Below, in pieces: positions 63,584 through 64,000 of a DNA stretch of 64,000 nt; position 1 is the stretch's first letter; each line of letters starts with the position of its first letter. The notes under the pieces were generated by a model that did not search any database, was not told the origin of the DNA, and saw only the letters and a list, made by a program, of their open reading frames with translations. The DNA comes from Lachnospiraceae bacterium. GTDB taxonomy: Bacteria > Bacillota > Clostridia > Lachnospirales > Lachnospiraceae. The translations under genes were made by a program, and so were the position numbers. The stretch is from NCBI GenBank assembly GCA_024682075.1, contig JAIKZQ010000040.1, positions 1-64,000 on the forward strand, read 5' to 3'.

Positions 63584-64000
63584 TCAATAATCGCTGAAAT
63601 TCCTGGGAGTGGTATTCTTAAATGCCTTGATCATCTCCTCATCAAGAGTAAAGAAGATCTTCCTTCCGCCCTCATAGATCATGACGAACCTCTTAAGTCC
63701 GTTCTTCTCATCGGGGCAGCTGTAATCGGTCACCTTCATGCCGGAGACATTACCGTAATTATCCAGTTTGGAACTCTTCTCGGGAGCAAACATCTGAACC
63801 TTGTCCATCTTAAAAGTCTCCGCATGCTTCCTGCGTTCCTTGTTGTATACCCTGTCAACGGACAGTTCCTTGTCAAGATAGAGATATTCATACTCCACAT
63901 CGGTATAGCCTGAAACGAAATAAGCTCCCACACCGAAAGCTATGCCGGCAACTATCAGGATCATGGATCCTAAAAGAAGCGCAACACCGATGAAAAGCAC
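63584..64000 (-). CDS. Membrane protein (DUF6106-like), 5' end outside the window
   Basis: The last 138 codons of a gene running in from the right edge. One membrane segment (LLLGSMILIVAGIAFGVGAY) is followed by a soluble domain with TDVEYEYLYLDKELSVDRVY, KDKVQMFAPEKS-like strands and an ending FKNTTPRNFSDY. I recall a Lachnospiraceae family of this shape as DUF6106, unverified. The GTG at the edge is probably not the true start. Confidence 0.6.
   Translation of the reverse strand: MLFIGVALLLGSMILIVAGIAFGVGAYFVSGYTDVEYEYLYLDKELSVDRVYNKERRKHAETFKMDKVQMFAPEKSSKLDNYGNVSGMKVTDYSCPDEKNGLKRFVMIYEGGRKIFFTLDEEMIKAFKNTTPRNFSDY

Overview
This window looks like a chromosomal segment of an anaerobic Clostridia bacterium, most likely family Lachnospiraceae. 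The evidence is the ptb-buk butyrate pair, an FMN-riboswitch-controlled RibU, a split IMP-synthesis module (AICAR formyltransferase plus PurO-type cyclohydrolase), GlnRS, strong GGAGG ribosome binding sites, sigma-A promoters with 16-17 bp spacers, and several protein families I associate with that group. No rRNA, prophage, insertion sequence or CRISPR array was seen. One tRNA-Ser(UGA) sits at the left edge and is cut by it. Most genes lie on the minus strand. Family names come from reading the proteins, not from database searches.

Layout. 1-3.7 kb: tRNA-Ser, an unrecognised 457-residue protein, a metal-dependent hydrolase and an AI-2E-type permease. 3.7-11.6 kb: a tightly packed minus-strand block (YcxB-like protein, tsaE, tsaB, rimI, rnz, a small membrane protein, tsaD, ispD, tex) centred on tRNA t6A modification. 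11.8-12.7 kb: ribU with its FMN riboswitch. 12.8-14.5 kb: a plus-strand group with a HEQEH metallopeptidase-like protein and membrane proteins. 14.5-19.5 kb: secA-prfB-HD-GYP. 20.8-26.6 kb: a galacturonate module, with uxaB-uxaA divergent from lacI-uxaC and a LacI-type operator at each promoter. 26.7-29.5 kb: an RsiV-like lipoprotein and a PlsC acyltransferase. 29.6-33.1 kb: HAD phosphatase, YczE-like protein, Wzz-like protein and EpsG-like polymerase. 33.1-36.9 kb: a REC/HD-GYP regulator, a small unknown protein, and ptb-buk. 37.1-40.1 kb: an unknown protein and a MATE/DUF218 fusion. 40.1-44.9 kb: VTC polyphosphate polymerase-like protein, DUF4956 membrane protein, a secreted beta-helix lipoprotein, then response regulator and histidine kinase, behind a promoter with two 11-bp-spaced direct repeats. 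45-46.7 kb: a phosphohexomutase. 46.9-52.2 kb: a heterodimeric ABC exporter and a HerA-like ATPase. 52.2-53.07 kb: a noncoding, AT-rich stretch with four DnaA-box-like sites. 53.1-55.4 kb: a small acidic membrane protein, an Ig-like lipoprotein and a DUF2225 protein. 55.4-63.4 kb: glnS, the two IMP-synthesis genes, a GGDEF-EAL protein and guaB, followed by a truncated membrane protein.

The best candidate for an under-described system is the VTC/DUF4956/beta-helix/two-component cluster: a possible regulated envelope or polyphosphate system with its own direct-repeat promoter. Secondary points are the MATE-DUF218 fusion, the DnaA-box cluster, the paired uxa operators, and substitutions in normally conserved motifs (HD-GYP His to Phe, GlnRS signature VTGKR, prfB without the frameshift site).
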